DNA of 64,000 nucleotides from Castellaniella sp. (GTDB lineage Bacteria > Pseudomonadota > Gammaproteobacteria > Burkholderiales > Burkholderiaceae_B), in contig NZ_JAUCCU010000001.1 in the NCBI RefSeq assembly GCF_034675845.1, forward strand, positions 1-64,000. The letters run 5' to 3'. The notes beneath the pieces are model-generated. The model was not told the origin of the DNA and did not search any database. It worked only from the letters and a program-made list of their open reading frames with translations. A program made the position numbers and the translations under genes. Shown piece after piece: positions 33,852 to 43,219 of this stretch; position 1 is the stretch's first letter; each line of letters opens with the position of its first letter.

Positions 33852-33872
33852 AGGATGGCACTTTGCCATCCT
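33852..33872 (+). terminator. Hairpin terminator after the SQR-like gene
   Basis: AGGATGGCA (33852-33860) pairs perfectly with TGCCATCCT (33864-33872) around a 3-nt loop, followed by ATTTCGTTT. It separates the SQR-like gene from the SDR gene, which starts 20 bp later. Confidence 0.65.
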
Positions 33873-33892
33873 ATTTCGTTTCAAGGCCTTCC

Positions 33893-34645
33893 ATGTCCAA
33901 AATTGCTCTGGTGACCGGCGCCTCCGCCGGCTTTGGCGCCGCCATTTCGCAGCGCCTGGTTGCAGACGGCTACACCGTGATCGGCGCCGCCCGGCGCCTG
34001 GATCGGTTGCAATCCCTCAAATCCGATCTCGGAGATGCCTTTTTCCCCTTGGTGATGGATGTCACCGACGCCGCCTCGGTGGACCAGGGCTGTGCCTGGA
34101 TAGAACAACAGTTCCAGGGGCTGGACTTGCTGGTCAATAATGCCGGCCTGGCGCTGGGGGTGGCCCCGGCGCAAGAAGCCTCGATGGTCGATTGGGAACG
34201 CATGATCGCCACCAACATACTGGGCCTGACCCGCCTGGTGCACGTCGTACTGCCCGGCATGGTCAAGCGCAACCAGGGCCACATCATCAATATCGGCTCT
34301 ACGGCAGGCGACTATCCTTATCCGGGCGGTAACGTCTATGGCGCCACCAAGGCATTCGTGCGCCAGCTCAGCCTGAATCTACGGGCCGATCTCTTTGGCA
34401 CCCGGGTGCGGGTCACCAATATAGAACCAGGCCTGTGCGGCGGCACGGAATTTTCCCTGGTTCGCCTGGGCGATGATCAACGCGCGGCAGCGGTCTACGA
34501 CGGCGCAGATCCCTTGACCGCCGATGATGTGGCCGATGCCGTCGTCTGGGCAGCCACGCGCCCGGCCCGGGTCAATATCAACTCGATTGAACTCATGCCG
34601 GTGTCGCAGTCGTTTGCCGGCCTGAAAATACACCGCGAGCCCTGA
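33893..34645 (+). CDS. Short-chain dehydrogenase of the YdfG group
   Basis: The 250-aa classical SDR starts at ATG 33893. The NADP-binding motif is VTGASAGFGAAIS, followed by the dinucleotide-specificity region AARRLDRL, LVNNAGLALG and the catalytic YGATKAF (Tyr-x3-Lys), with the Ser in NIGSTAGDYP. The C-terminal INSIELMPVSQSFAGL is characteristic of YdfG, a 3-hydroxy acid/serine/malonic-semialdehyde reductase group. The real substrate is not deducible. It converges on the DUF4239 gene with one base between stops. Confidence 0.88.
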   Translation: MSKIALVTGASAGFGAAISQRLVADGYTVIGAARRLDRLQSLKSDLGDAFFPLVMDVTDAASVDQGCAWIEQQFQGLDLLVNNAGLALGVAPAQEASMVDWERMIATNILGLTRLVHVVLPGMVKRNQGHIINIGSTAGDYPYPGGNVYGATKAFVRQLSLNLRADLFGTRVRVTNIEPGLCGGTEFSLVRLGDDQRAAAVYDGADPLTADDVADAVVWAATRPARVNINSIELMPVSQSFAGLKIHREP

Positions 34646-34646
34646 T

Positions 34647-35444
34647 TCAGTTTCGCACCAGCAACAGCGTCATAGACGTTGGCTCGATGATAGTCGCCCC
34701 GGTAAATGGTCGTTCATAGGACGCAATCAAATACATGGTGGCCCCGAACCCCAGCGTAAAAAGCCCCAAGGCCATCACCAATGCCCGGCGTTGCGTCAGA
34801 TGTATCTCGCAAATCACGCACGCCGCCACAAACAGCAGCACCAGCACCGTGGTCCACTTGGTGGCGGCGACCCGGCTGTGCGACACCAGCAGGCGGTGAT
34901 TACGGGCAACGTCCACCTGCTGCGTGTAGTGGCGCAGATCTTTGGCGGACTGTCTCAAGAGAATAGCTGGTGCGCTTTTGGCCTGCTCGGCCAAGACCTC
35001 GAGCTGAATCGCCATATACGCCAGTGCATCCAATGAGTCATCGGCCTGGCGGCTGGCCTGGCCCTTGGCCATCAGGGGCCATTCGACTTCGACCACCTCG
35101 CGGATATAGTCATCCGTCAGGCCAGTCAGTTGCTCGCGCAGATCGGTCGGCAAATGCTGGGCAATGCGCAGAATATCCCCCACCGCCATGGCTTCCTGCT
35201 CGACGGCGGTCTGGCCCTTGGCTTCGTGCTGCCAGATATCGGATGCCACAAATGCCACCACCATGCCGGTGGGCAACAACACCCCTGAGAGCATGGTGCT
35301 GATCATGGTGGTCTTATGGCGATTTGGCCAGATCAGACGCAGCAGCCACATGCTGGCTGCTGCCGATACGACCAGTAGACCCGTCAGCAGGACACAAACA
35401 AGAAACAGCATCCAGTTGGGCAGGTCATACATAAAATCAAGCAT
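34647..35444 (-). CDS. DUF4239-family membrane protein
   Basis: The 265-aa protein has two N-terminal transmembrane segments (about residues 10-34 and 48-68), a long soluble helical middle (TAVEQEAMAVGDILRIAQHL), and two C-terminal hydrophobic segments (VLVLLFVAACVICEIHL, ALVMALGLFTLGFGATMYLI). This arrangement and the ASYERPFTGATIIEPTSM ending fit DUF4239, a bestrophin-like family whose function is unknown. No operon partner is visible. Confidence 0.8.
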   Translation of the reverse strand: MLDFMYDLPNWMLFLVCVLLTGLLVVSAAASMWLLRLIWPNRHKTTMISTMLSGVLLPTGMVVAFVASDIWQHEAKGQTAVEQEAMAVGDILRIAQHLPTDLREQLTGLTDDYIREVVEVEWPLMAKGQASRQADDSLDALAYMAIQLEVLAEQAKSAPAILLRQSAKDLRHYTQQVDVARNHRLLVSHSRVAATKWTTVLVLLFVAACVICEIHLTQRRALVMALGLFTLGFGATMYLIASYERPFTGATIIEPTSMTLLLVRN

Positions 35445-35571
35445 GAGGTCTCCGGTCTTGCTGCAAAATCTGCATCATTATCGCTGAATCCCTCCGGGGT
35501 ATTCGAGGATAGTATCTGGCACAGGCTTGCTCGATACAGTAGGATATAAATTGTTGATGCCAGGAAACCCG

Positions 35572-36390
35572 ATGATGCACCCACCGCGCTTTGCCTATTC
35601 CAGACTGTACCGGCCCCTGCTGGCCACCACCATGACGCTGGCACTGGCCGCCTGCGCCAGCAGCCCGCAAGGCGATATTTCCCTGGTGCCCGCCCAATTG
35701 GACCAGCAAACCAGCCAATCAGGTTTGTTCTCCCAGCCGATTCAATGGTCCGGAGAACGCCCTGGCTGCAAGGGCGAATGTCCTAAATTAGTGATTGATT
35801 CCCTGGCTTTCCCCGGCAATCCCCGCCTGACCGGCCTGGTGGACCATGCCCTGGCCACCATGACCTGGCTGGATACCAGCCGCCCTGCCCCTTACGATAC
35901 TTTGCAGGCATACCAGGCTTACTACTGGAAGACCGCCGCCCCTCGGGACGAGGCCAATCTGATCGCCCGCAACCGCTATCGCAATGCGCACTTGACGGTG
36001 ATCGAGCTCAACGTAGGCCAATATCAAACCGGCATGGCGCACGGCATAACAGGCACCCAGTTCATCAACTGGGACAATCAAAGCGCCAAGGCCCTGACCA
36101 TAGACCAGTTGCTGCAGCCTGGGGCGCGCCCTGGCTTTGATGCAGCCTTGCAGGCAGTGCATGACAAGTGGGTGCTGGCCCACCGCGATGCGATCCAGGA
36201 CCCGGATAGCTTCAGTCGCATGTGGCCCTTTGCCACCAGCGATAACGTCGCGATCACCGACCAGGGGGTGTTGGTGAAATATCAGTCCTACGAAATCGCG
36301 CCTTACGCCTGGGGCCAACCCGAACTTTTGATTCCCTATACCCAGTTGCAGGGTATTTTGCGGCCCGCGTATCTGCCGCCCAATCTCTGA
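35572..36390 (+). CDS. Putative lipoprotein with DUF3298/RsiV-like domain
   Basis: I chose the ATG at 35572 because AGGAA lies 5-9 bp upstream and it gives a lipoprotein signal ending in the lipobox LAAC (ALAACASSP). The mature protein (about 245 aa) has a segment GCKGECPKLVIDSLAFPG and a DUF3298-like C-terminal part (LTVIELNVGQYQTGMAHGIT, TIDQLLQPGA, LVKYQSYEIAPYAWGQPEL). It is likely anchored in the outer membrane. Relatives share the fold of RsiV but have no agreed function. Confidence 0.75.
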   Translation: MMHPPRFAYSRLYRPLLATTMTLALAACASSPQGDISLVPAQLDQQTSQSGLFSQPIQWSGERPGCKGECPKLVIDSLAFPGNPRLTGLVDHALATMTWLDTSRPAPYDTLQAYQAYYWKTAAPRDEANLIARNRYRNAHLTVIELNVGQYQTGMAHGITGTQFINWDNQSAKALTIDQLLQPGARPGFDAALQAVHDKWVLAHRDAIQDPDSFSRMWPFATSDNVAITDQGVLVKYQSYEIAPYAWGQPELLIPYTQLQGILRPAYLPPNL

Positions 36391-36453
36391 TGGCTGCTAC
36401 CGGACGCATGGCCACTGCCTAAGCCATCGACATGCGCGTGCTGGTGGGACTCC

Positions 36454-36483
36454 GGTCTGGACATATACCCATATTTCCAGACC
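36454..36483 (+). promoter_or_regulatory. Hairpin in the region upstream of sbp
   Basis: GGTCTGGA (36454-36461) pairs with TCCAGACC (36476-36483), with a further ATAT/ATAT pairing inside. It lies 107 bp before sbp and 64 bp after the lipoprotein gene, and may be the terminator of that gene or a leader structure of the sulfate operon. No T run follows. Confidence 0.4.
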
Positions 36484-36590
36484 GCATTATGCGCATCCCT
36501 CATATCGTTGGACAAAACGATTCGTTCGGCCTGACCTCCGATGCACGTAAGCTGATGCCTTGACTCATTCAATGACAAGGCATTCAGTTT

Positions 36591-37595
36591 ATGCGCTTTC
36601 GATTGCTGCCCTGGCTGACGACAGCCGTGCTGGCCCTGGGGACGGCACAGGCAAGCAACATCAGTTTGCTGAATGCTTCCTATGACCCGACCCGCGAGCT
36701 ATATCAGGCATACAACACCGCATTTTCCCGGTATTGGCTGAACAAGACCGGCGATCATGTCCTGGTCCGGCAGTCTCATGGGGGTTCAGGCAAACAGGCG
36801 CGTTCAGTGCTGGATGGCCTGCCCGCCGATATTGTTACCCTGGCGCTGGCGCCGGATATCGACATTCTGGCTGCCCGAGGCCTGGTCCGGGCCGATTGGC
36901 AGCAGCAATACCCTCAGCACAGCGTCCCCTATTACTCCACCATTGTCTTTCTGGTGCGCAAGGGCAATCCGAAAAACATCCGCGACTGGCCTGACCTGCT
37001 GCATCCCGGTGTCCAGGTGATTACGCCCAACCCCAAGACATCGGGGGGCGCCCGCTGGAATTATCTGGCCGCCTGGGGCGCGGCATTGCTGGGCAGCGCA
37101 GGAGATGAAAAACAGGCGCGCGACTATATCCGGCAGCTTTACCGTCATGTGCCGATGCTGGATACCGGCGCGCGCGCCGCCACCACCAGCTTTGCCGAAC
37201 GGGGCATCGGGGATGTGCTGATTACCTGGGAAAACGAGGCGTTTCTGGCAATTCGGGAACTGGGGGCGGATCGTCTGGAGATGGTCATCCCCCCCATCAG
37301 CATTCGCGCCGAACCCCCGGTTGCACTGGTGGAGCAAACCGTCGCCCGACGCAATACCAGGGCTGTGGCCCAAGCCTACCTGGAGTACTTGTATTCCCCA
37401 GAGGCGCAAGAAATCGTCGCACAGCACTACTACCGCCCTACCCTGGCGTCGGCGGCCCAGCGCCATGCAGCGCAGTTTGCCCCCTTATCCTTATTTACCA
37501 TCCGAGACCTGGGGCCAGACTGGGCCAGCCTGCAGGCGCAACATTTTTCCGATGGCGGCATCTTCGATCAAATCTACCAGCCGGAGAGCCACTAA
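36591..37595 (+). CDS. sbp: Sulfate/thiosulfate ABC transporter binding protein
   Basis: The 334-aa periplasmic protein has a signal peptide (cut near AQA, about residue 21) and the Sbp/CysP signature ISLLNASYDPTRELYQAYN, VRQSHGGSGKQARSVLDG, and ITPNPKTSGGARWNYLAAW, which line the sulfate site. It delivers sulfate to the CysTWA pore. The gene is followed after 3 bp by cysT, which marks one operon. The length is normal. Confidence 0.95.
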   Translation: MRFRLLPWLTTAVLALGTAQASNISLLNASYDPTRELYQAYNTAFSRYWLNKTGDHVLVRQSHGGSGKQARSVLDGLPADIVTLALAPDIDILAARGLVRADWQQQYPQHSVPYYSTIVFLVRKGNPKNIRDWPDLLHPGVQVITPNPKTSGGARWNYLAAWGAALLGSAGDEKQARDYIRQLYRHVPMLDTGARAATTSFAERGIGDVLITWENEAFLAIRELGADRLEMVIPPISIRAEPPVALVEQTVARRNTRAVAQAYLEYLYSPEAQEIVAQHYYRPTLASAAQRHAAQFAPLSLFTIRDLGPDWASLQAQHFSDGGIFDQIYQPESH

Positions 37596-37598
37596 ACC

Positions 37599-38453
37599 AT
37601 GGCCACTTCTGTCTTGCAAGACAGCCCGAGCGCACGCGTGCTGCCCGGACGCAATCTGACCTTGGGGTTAAGCCTGGGCTATCTGTGCCTAGTGGTGTTG
37701 CTGCCCTTATCGGCTGCCTACCTGACGGCGGCCAACCAGAGCCTGGAGGCATTTTGGCAGGCCGTCAGCAACCCTCGGGTGCTGGCATCCTACCGGCTGA
37801 CCTTCGGTGCGGCCTTGCTGGCCGCGATGGTCAATGCGGTATTCGGCGGGATTGTGGCCTGGGTGTTGGTCCGTTATCCGTTTCCAGGTCGACGGCTGCT
37901 GGACGCCTTGGTTGATTTGCCCTTTGCCTTGCCCACGGCGGTGGCGGGGATTGCCCTGACCGCGCTCTATACCCCACGGGGCTGGCTCGGGGCCTGGCTG
38001 GCCACGCTGGATATCCAGGTGGCATTTCAACCTTTGGGGATCGTCGTTGCCCTGATTTTCGTAGGCTTGCCATTTGTCGTGCGAACAGTGCAGCCCGTGC
38101 TGGAAGACATGCCGGCCGACTTCGAAGAAGCCGCCAGCAGCCTGGGGGCCTCGCGCTGGCAGGTATTCACCAGGGTCATCCTGCCGACGCTGCTGCCATC
38201 CCTGATCACTGGGTTTGCCCTGGCCTTTGCCCGTGCCACGGGCGAATACGGTTCCGTGATCTTCATTGCCGGGAATCTACCCATGGTGTCGGAAATCACG
38301 CCCTTGTTGATTGTGACCAAGCTGGAGCAATACGACTATCCCGGTGCGACGGCGATTGCCGTCGTGATGCTGAGTCTTTCTTTTCTTATGCTGCTGGCCA
38401 TCAACCTGCTGCAAGCCTGGGTACGCCGCCGCACGCTGGGCCAGACCCTTTAA
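37599..38453 (+). CDS. cysT: Sulfate ABC transporter permease CysT
   Basis: The 284-aa inner-membrane permease has six transmembrane segments and the ABC-coupling EAA loop EEAASSLGASRWQVFTRVILP. Other family features are VDLPFALPTAVAGIALTALY and ATGEYGSVIFIAGN. It forms the membrane pore with CysW. It follows sbp by 3 bp and precedes cysW. Confidence 0.95.
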   Translation: MATSVLQDSPSARVLPGRNLTLGLSLGYLCLVVLLPLSAAYLTAANQSLEAFWQAVSNPRVLASYRLTFGAALLAAMVNAVFGGIVAWVLVRYPFPGRRLLDALVDLPFALPTAVAGIALTALYTPRGWLGAWLATLDIQVAFQPLGIVVALIFVGLPFVVRTVQPVLEDMPADFEEAASSLGASRWQVFTRVILPTLLPSLITGFALAFARATGEYGSVIFIAGNLPMVSEITPLLIVTKLEQYDYPGATAIAVVMLSLSFLMLLAINLLQAWVRRRTLGQTL

Positions 38454-38467
38454 CTGGAACCCCATTG

Positions 38468-39343
38468 ATGAACAGCCTGACAATCCCATCGCCACTCGCC
38501 CAAGCCCAGCCAGACCTGGAGGGGCGGCTGACGCGCGGCCTGTTGACGGGGGTGGCCTTTATATTTTTACTGCTGTTTTTATTATTGCCGCTGGTGACGG
38601 TTTTTTATGAGGCGCTGGGCAAGGGCTTGGCGGTCTCCCTGCAGGCCATCAGCGACCCGGATGCCCTGGCCGCAATCCGGTTGACCCTGCTTGCGGCGGG
38701 CATTGCCGTGCCGCTGAATCTGGTGTTCGGGGTGTGTGCCGCCTGGGCGATTGCACGCTTTGATTTCCGCGGGAAAAACCTGTTCATCACCCTGATCGAT
38801 CTGCCGTTTTCCGTATCGCCCGTGATTGCCGGGCTGATTTATGTTTTGCTGTTCGGTGCCCAGGGCTGGTTTGGTCCCTGGCTGCAAGCCCATGATGTGC
38901 AGATCTTGTTTGCCGTCCCGGGCATCGTGCTGGCGACGGTATTTGTCACGGTGCCTTTCGTGGCCCGCGAACTGATTCCCCTGATGCAGGCCCAGGGCAG
39001 CGATGAAGAAGAAGCGGCCATCGTGCTGGGCGCATCCGGCTGGCGGGTATTTTGGCACGTGACGCTGCCCAATATCCGCTGGGGCTTGTTCTACGGCGTG
39101 ATTCTCTGCAACGCCCGAGCCATGGGTGAGTTCGGCGCCGTTTCGGTTGTTTCGGGCCACATTCGTGGCTTGACCAACACCATGCCGCTGCACGTAGAAA
39201 TTTTATACAACGAATATAACTTTGCCGCGGCTTTTTCGGTGGCTGCCTTGCTGGCCCTGCTGGCGCTGCTGTCCCTGGCCCTGAAATCCCTGGTGCAATG
39301 GCGCTTGCGCGTGCAGACCGCCAAACCTCATTCGGAGACCTGA
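38468..39343 (+). CDS. cysW: Sulfate ABC transporter permease CysW
   Basis: The 291-aa permease is the partner of CysT. It has six transmembrane segments, the EAA loop EEEAAIVLGASGWRVFWHVTLP, and the CysW-type GEFGAVSVVSGHIRGLTNTM and LYNEYNFAAAF near the end. I use the ATG at 38468 because the codon before it is TTG. cysA starts 2 bp after its stop. Confidence 0.95.
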   Translation: MNSLTIPSPLAQAQPDLEGRLTRGLLTGVAFIFLLLFLLLPLVTVFYEALGKGLAVSLQAISDPDALAAIRLTLLAAGIAVPLNLVFGVCAAWAIARFDFRGKNLFITLIDLPFSVSPVIAGLIYVLLFGAQGWFGPWLQAHDVQILFAVPGIVLATVFVTVPFVARELIPLMQAQGSDEEEAAIVLGASGWRVFWHVTLPNIRWGLFYGVILCNARAMGEFGAVSVVSGHIRGLTNTMPLHVEILYNEYNFAAAFSVAALLALLALLSLALKSLVQWRLRVQTAKPHSET

Positions 39344-39345
39344 TC

Positions 39346-40419
39346 ATGAGCATTGAAGTCCGCCACGTCCACAAGACTTTCGGCAACTTTACCGCACTGG
39401 GCGATATTTCACTGACATTTCCCGACGGACGTCTGACCGCGCTGCTGGGGCCTTCGGGCTGCGGCAAGACTACCCTGCTGCGTATTATTGCCGGCCTGGA
39501 GCAGCCCGACGGGGGGCAAGTGCTGCTGGAGGGATTGGATGCTTCGCATACCCATGTGCGCCAGCGCCAAGTAGGTTTTGTCTTCCAGCACTATGCCTTG
39601 TTTCGCCACATGTCGGTGTTCGACAACGTCGCATTCGGTTTGCGTGTGAAGCCGCGCAAGCAGCGCCCCAGCGTACGCCAGATCCATGACAAGGTCATGG
39701 GATTGCTGGAACTCGTCCAGCTGGATTGGCTGGCCGACCGCCGACCCGGCGCCCTGTCCGGCGGGCAGCGCCAGCGCATTGCGCTGGCGCGCGCCTTGGC
39801 GGTAGAGCCGCGCGTCTTGCTGCTGGACGAACCTTTTGGGGCGCTCGATGCCAAAGTCCGCAAGGAATTGCGGCGCTGGCTGCGCCGCCTGCACGATGAA
39901 CTGCACATGACCAGCCTGTTTGTCACCCACGACCAGGAAGAAGCCCTGGAGGTTGCCGATCAGGTGGTCATCATGAATCGAGGCCAGGTCGAACAAGTCG
40001 GCAGTCCGCAGGCGGTCTACGATCAGCCTGCCAGCCCCTTTGTCTATGGTTTCTTGGGGCACGTGAATTTATTCCATGGCCGGGTGCAGGCGGGCTGCCT
40101 GCATACCGGTGGCGCCACGCTGGGCCGTTTAGGCATCGATCTGGGTGCCAGCGGCCAGGGCACCGCCTACGTGCGGCCCCATGATATCCAGATTGTGCCG
40201 CTGGGCACCAAGCATACAGACGCGCCCTCCGAGGGCCTGCTGGTGAATCTGCAGCGGGCTCATGCCTTTGGTCCGCTGGCGCAGCTGGAGCTGCGCCGCG
40301 AAGACACTCAGGAAATCATCGAAGTGGTCATGCCCAGCCAGGAGTTCGATCAAATCCGGGCGCAAGGCCACCAGCGCTTCATTGCGCACCCGCGGCATGC
40401 GCGGGTGTTTTTGCAATAG
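39346..40419 (+). CDS. cysA: Sulfate ABC transporter ATPase CysA
   Basis: The 357-aa ATPase energises sulfate uptake. Walker A is LLGPSGCGKTTLLRIIAG, the signature LSGGQRQRIALARALAV and Walker B VLLLDEPFGALDAKV, with the switch VTHDQEEALEVAD. A C-terminal TOBE-like domain (about residues 240-357, AYVRPHDIQIVP) follows. The ATG at 39346 is 2 bp after the cysW stop. It is the last gene of the operon. No assimilatory reductase genes are adjacent. Confidence 0.96.
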   Translation: MSIEVRHVHKTFGNFTALGDISLTFPDGRLTALLGPSGCGKTTLLRIIAGLEQPDGGQVLLEGLDASHTHVRQRQVGFVFQHYALFRHMSVFDNVAFGLRVKPRKQRPSVRQIHDKVMGLLELVQLDWLADRRPGALSGGQRQRIALARALAVEPRVLLLDEPFGALDAKVRKELRRWLRRLHDELHMTSLFVTHDQEEALEVADQVVIMNRGQVEQVGSPQAVYDQPASPFVYGFLGHVNLFHGRVQAGCLHTGGATLGRLGIDLGASGQGTAYVRPHDIQIVPLGTKHTDAPSEGLLVNLQRAHAFGPLAQLELRREDTQEIIEVVMPSQEFDQIRAQGHQRFIAHPRHARVFLQ

Positions 40420-40499
40420 CTTGCTGCCTGTGCGATGCCCAACTGGCCCAACCGGGAGTTAGCCTTTTGCATGTCTCTCTGAGCGATTTGCGCGGAAGC

Positions 40500-41351
40500 T
40501 TATTTCACCGGCTCGTCGAAGCGATCCAGATCGAAGTAGCGTGAGAAAGAAGAGGCGTCCTGCGCATCCTTGGCGGGCGCCGGGCTTGGCTCGGGCTGCG
40601 GTTCCGGCAGGCCGGCCGCCTGTCTGGCCCGCTGGCTGCGAACCTGGTCGGCTGCTGCTTTTATGCCTTTCGCCATCGACGTGTTATTGCGTTTCAGGGC
40701 CCAGTCGACCGCAGTCTCGCCAGTTGCAGTGACCATGGTCGGATCCGCCCCGTGGTCCAGCAGCAATTGGGCCATGGCTGATTTTCCAGACAAGGCCGCC
40801 ATCATTAACGGCGTCGTGCCATCCGGGCCGGGGGCATTGATGATGGCGCCATGCTTGATCAGCATGCGGGCGGTGTCTACCTGGCCTTTGGACGCCGCAT
40901 AGTGCAAGGGCGTCCAGCCCAGACGATTAAGCTGGGCGCCTGCCTGGATCAAGGCGGCGGCACGGTCGGTCTCGCCCAAAATGCAGAGGTACATCAGGGC
41001 GGTTTCATCCTGCGCGTTGGGCTGGTCGATCTGGATGCCGGGGGCCAGCAGCAGCACATCGTATACCCGCCAGGATTGTTCGCGCACAGCCTGCGTCAGG
41101 GCAGGATTGCCGATCTTATTCAGTGCGCTGGTGTCCGTGCCGCGCAATAGCCGGGCCTGCACCGCACTGACATCGTCCCGGCGGATAGCCGACCACCAAT
41201 CGGAGTCCGGGGCGGACTGCGCCTGGGCGCCAAAGGCCAGGAAAAGCAAACCCAGCACCAGACCAGCCAACAGGCTGGGCAAACGAACAATGGCCGGACG
41301 ACCCCGGGAGCTTGTAAGTATAGGCAGCATAGGGATTTTGGCCTCAGGCAT
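40500..41351 (-). CDS. Exported ankyrin-repeat protein
   Basis: The 283-aa product has an N-terminal hydrophobic signal (about residues 24-45, ending GAQAQS), then four to five ankyrin repeats, including GWTPLHYAASKGQVDTARML and GTTPLMMAALSGKSAMAQLL, and a low-complexity Pro/Ala tail. It is probably periplasmic. The start at 41351 overlaps the end of tatD by 8 bp; an ATG at 41330 is possible too. Proteins of this kind adjacent to tatD are common in Alcaligenaceae, but the partner is unknown. Confidence 0.8.
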   Translation of the reverse strand: MPEAKIPMLPILTSSRGRPAIVRLPSLLAGLVLGLLFLAFGAQAQSAPDSDWWSAIRRDDVSAVQARLLRGTDTSALNKIGNPALTQAVREQSWRVYDVLLLAPGIQIDQPNAQDETALMYLCILGETDRAAALIQAGAQLNRLGWTPLHYAASKGQVDTARMLIKHGAIINAPGPDGTTPLMMAALSGKSAMAQLLLDHGADPTMVTATGETAVDWALKRNNTSMAKGIKAAADQVRSQRARQAAGLPEPQPEPSPAPAKDAQDASSFSRYFDLDRFDEPVK

Positions 41352-42123
41352 GGTTGATCTTGCTGAACAGACGAAAGTAATTGTCGGTGCTGGCTTGCTC
41401 GATCACAGAGACCGGCACCCCGCGCAGTTCGGCGATTTTTTCCGCAACATGAATGACCTTGGAGGGGTCGTTGAGCTTGCCCCGATAAGGCACAGGGGCA
41501 AGATAGGGGGAATCGGTCTCGATCAGCAATCGATCCAAAGGGACTTTCTGGGCCACCTGCTGCAGATCGACTGCGCTTTTGAAGGTAACAATCCCGGAAA
41601 AAGAAATATAAAACCCCAGATCCATGGCATCGCGCGCCATCTCCCAGGTTTCGGTAAAACAGTGCATCACGCCATGGTCAGCGTGCTCTTCGCGCATCAA
41701 CCGGATGGTGTCGGCGACAGCCGCCCGCGTGTGTATGATCAGCGGCAGGCCAGTCTGCCTGGATGCCTGGATATGCATCCGAAAGCGCGCGCGCTGCCAG
41801 TCCAGGGGTTCGGCCAACCGATAGTAGTCCAGGCCGGTCTCGCCGATGGCGACGACCTTGGGGTGGACGGCACGCTGCAGCAGATCGTCCAGGACGGGCT
41901 CGGCACCATCATCGTCTTCGGCGTCGTTGTCCGGATGCACCCCCACCGATGCGTGCAGGCAAGGCTGGGACTCGACCAGCGCAATCAGCCCGGGCCAATC
42001 GCGCAGATTCACGCTGACCACCAGGGCATGCCCGACATTGGCCGCCTGCATGCGGGTCAGGATGTCGGGCAATTGAGCCTGCAGTGCGGGAAAGTTCAGA
42101 TGACAATGAGAATCAACGTACAT
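41344..42123 (-). CDS. tatD: TatD-family metal-dependent DNase
   Basis: The 259-aa TIM-barrel hydrolase has metal ligands in YVDSHCHLNFP, IGETGLDYYR, PLIIHTRAA, GVMHCFTETWEMA and LLIETDSPYLAPVPYRGK, all intact. TatD enzymes act as 3'-5' exonucleases in DNA repair. It ends within the start of the ankyrin gene, and follows holB after 61 bp. The cluster holB-tatD is classic in Gram-negative bacteria. Confidence 0.95.
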   Translation of the reverse strand: MYVDSHCHLNFPALQAQLPDILTRMQAANVGHALVVSVNLRDWPGLIALVESQPCLHASVGVHPDNDAEDDDGAEPVLDDLLQRAVHPKVVAIGETGLDYYRLAEPLDWQRARFRMHIQASRQTGLPLIIHTRAAVADTIRLMREEHADHGVMHCFTETWEMARDAMDLGFYISFSGIVTFKSAVDLQQVAQKVPLDRLLIETDSPYLAPVPYRGKLNDPSKVIHVAEKIAELRGVPVSVIEQASTDNYFRLFSKINHA

Positions 42124-42184
42124 AATAAAAATTCGTCAGTAAAAGCTGCTGAGGCACGTCACCATGGTACGCCACATCATGTGC

Positions 42185-43219
42185 TTATTGCCTGGGTAAA
42201 ACAGCTTGCAAAAGGCGCTGGGCGGCGTGGTCGGCCAATAGCTTAGGATTCAGGGGGTGGTGTGCCAGGCGGCGCTGTTTGGCCAGCCACTGGCCGGTTC
42301 GCGCCAGCAGGGCCGGATCAGCCGCTTCAGCAATGGCCTGGATTTTATCGGCTCGATCGGGGTAGTACCGCACCGGCAAGCCCCGGGCCGCCAGGCTCAG
42401 GTCCAGCCAGATGCGTTGAAAGCTATCCAGCCACTGGGCGGGCTCGGATGCCAGCAGGACATCGGCCAGCGGCGCAGAGGCCTCTGTGGTGCCAGCCTGC
42501 CGCAGGAATTGATCCACACAATCCGGCAAGGCAGGCTGCTGTAAACGGGCCTGCCGCAGGGCGGCCAGCGGTGCGCCACCGGCTGCGGCCAGCCGGGCGC
42601 CCGGCTGGTCCACCCCTTGGTCCTGCAGCCAGGCCAAGGCCTGATCCGCACCGGGCGTTGCCAGCGGCAGACGCCGACAGCGGGATACCAGCGTGGGCAG
42701 CAAACGGTCCGGCATATCGGCGACCAGCAGAAACACGGTATGCGCCGGCGGTTCCTCAAGGATTTTCAGGAGCGCGTTGGCCGCTATCGTGTTCAGGGAT
42801 TCTGCCGGGTATAGCAAAGCGACGCGCCACCCTCCCCGATGCGTGGCCATATTGAACCAAGGCAGCAAGCTGCGGATTTGTTCAATACGGATGTCCTTGG
42901 AAGGCTGTTTTTTATGGCCGGACGCTTCGGTCTCGTCGATGGCGGCGCCTTCTTGGGCGGCCACGGCATCCGGCCGGATGCGGCGCAAATCAGGATGGTT
43001 GCCCGCCCGTACCCAGCGGCAAGCCTGACAATGATCACAGGCCAGGCCCTGCACAGGAGATTCGCACAGCAGGCTGGCTGCCCCCGCCATGGCGAATTCG
43101 ACCTGGCCGACACCGGGCAGGCCATGGATCAACCAAGCATGGGCGAAGCGCTCAGGAGTGGCCAGCCAGGACTGTGCCTGCGCTTGCTGCCAGGGGAGAA
43201 AACCGATGGCGGCAGTCAT
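42185..43219 (-). CDS. holB: DNA polymerase III delta' subunit
   Basis: The 344-aa clamp-loader subunit shows a HolB pattern: HAWLIHGLPGVGQVEFAM (a degenerate P-loop, as is normal for delta'), the zinc module CESPVQGLACDHCQACRWV, and the SRC-like VSRCRRLPL. I chose the ATG at 43219, which overlaps the tmk stop (ATGA) and gives MTAAIGFLPWQQ. It loads the beta clamp during replication. The operon runs mltG-tmk-holB-tatD. Confidence 0.93.
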   Translation of the reverse strand: MTAAIGFLPWQQAQAQSWLATPERFAHAWLIHGLPGVGQVEFAMAGAASLLCESPVQGLACDHCQACRWVRAGNHPDLRRIRPDAVAAQEGAAIDETEASGHKKQPSKDIRIEQIRSLLPWFNMATHRGGWRVALLYPAESLNTIAANALLKILEEPPAHTVFLLVADMPDRLLPTLVSRCRRLPLATPGADQALAWLQDQGVDQPGARLAAAGGAPLAALRQARLQQPALPDCVDQFLRQAGTTEASAPLADVLLASEPAQWLDSFQRIWLDLSLAARGLPVRYYPDRADKIQAIAEAADPALLARTGQWLAKQRRLAHHPLNPKLLADHAAQRLLQAVLPRQ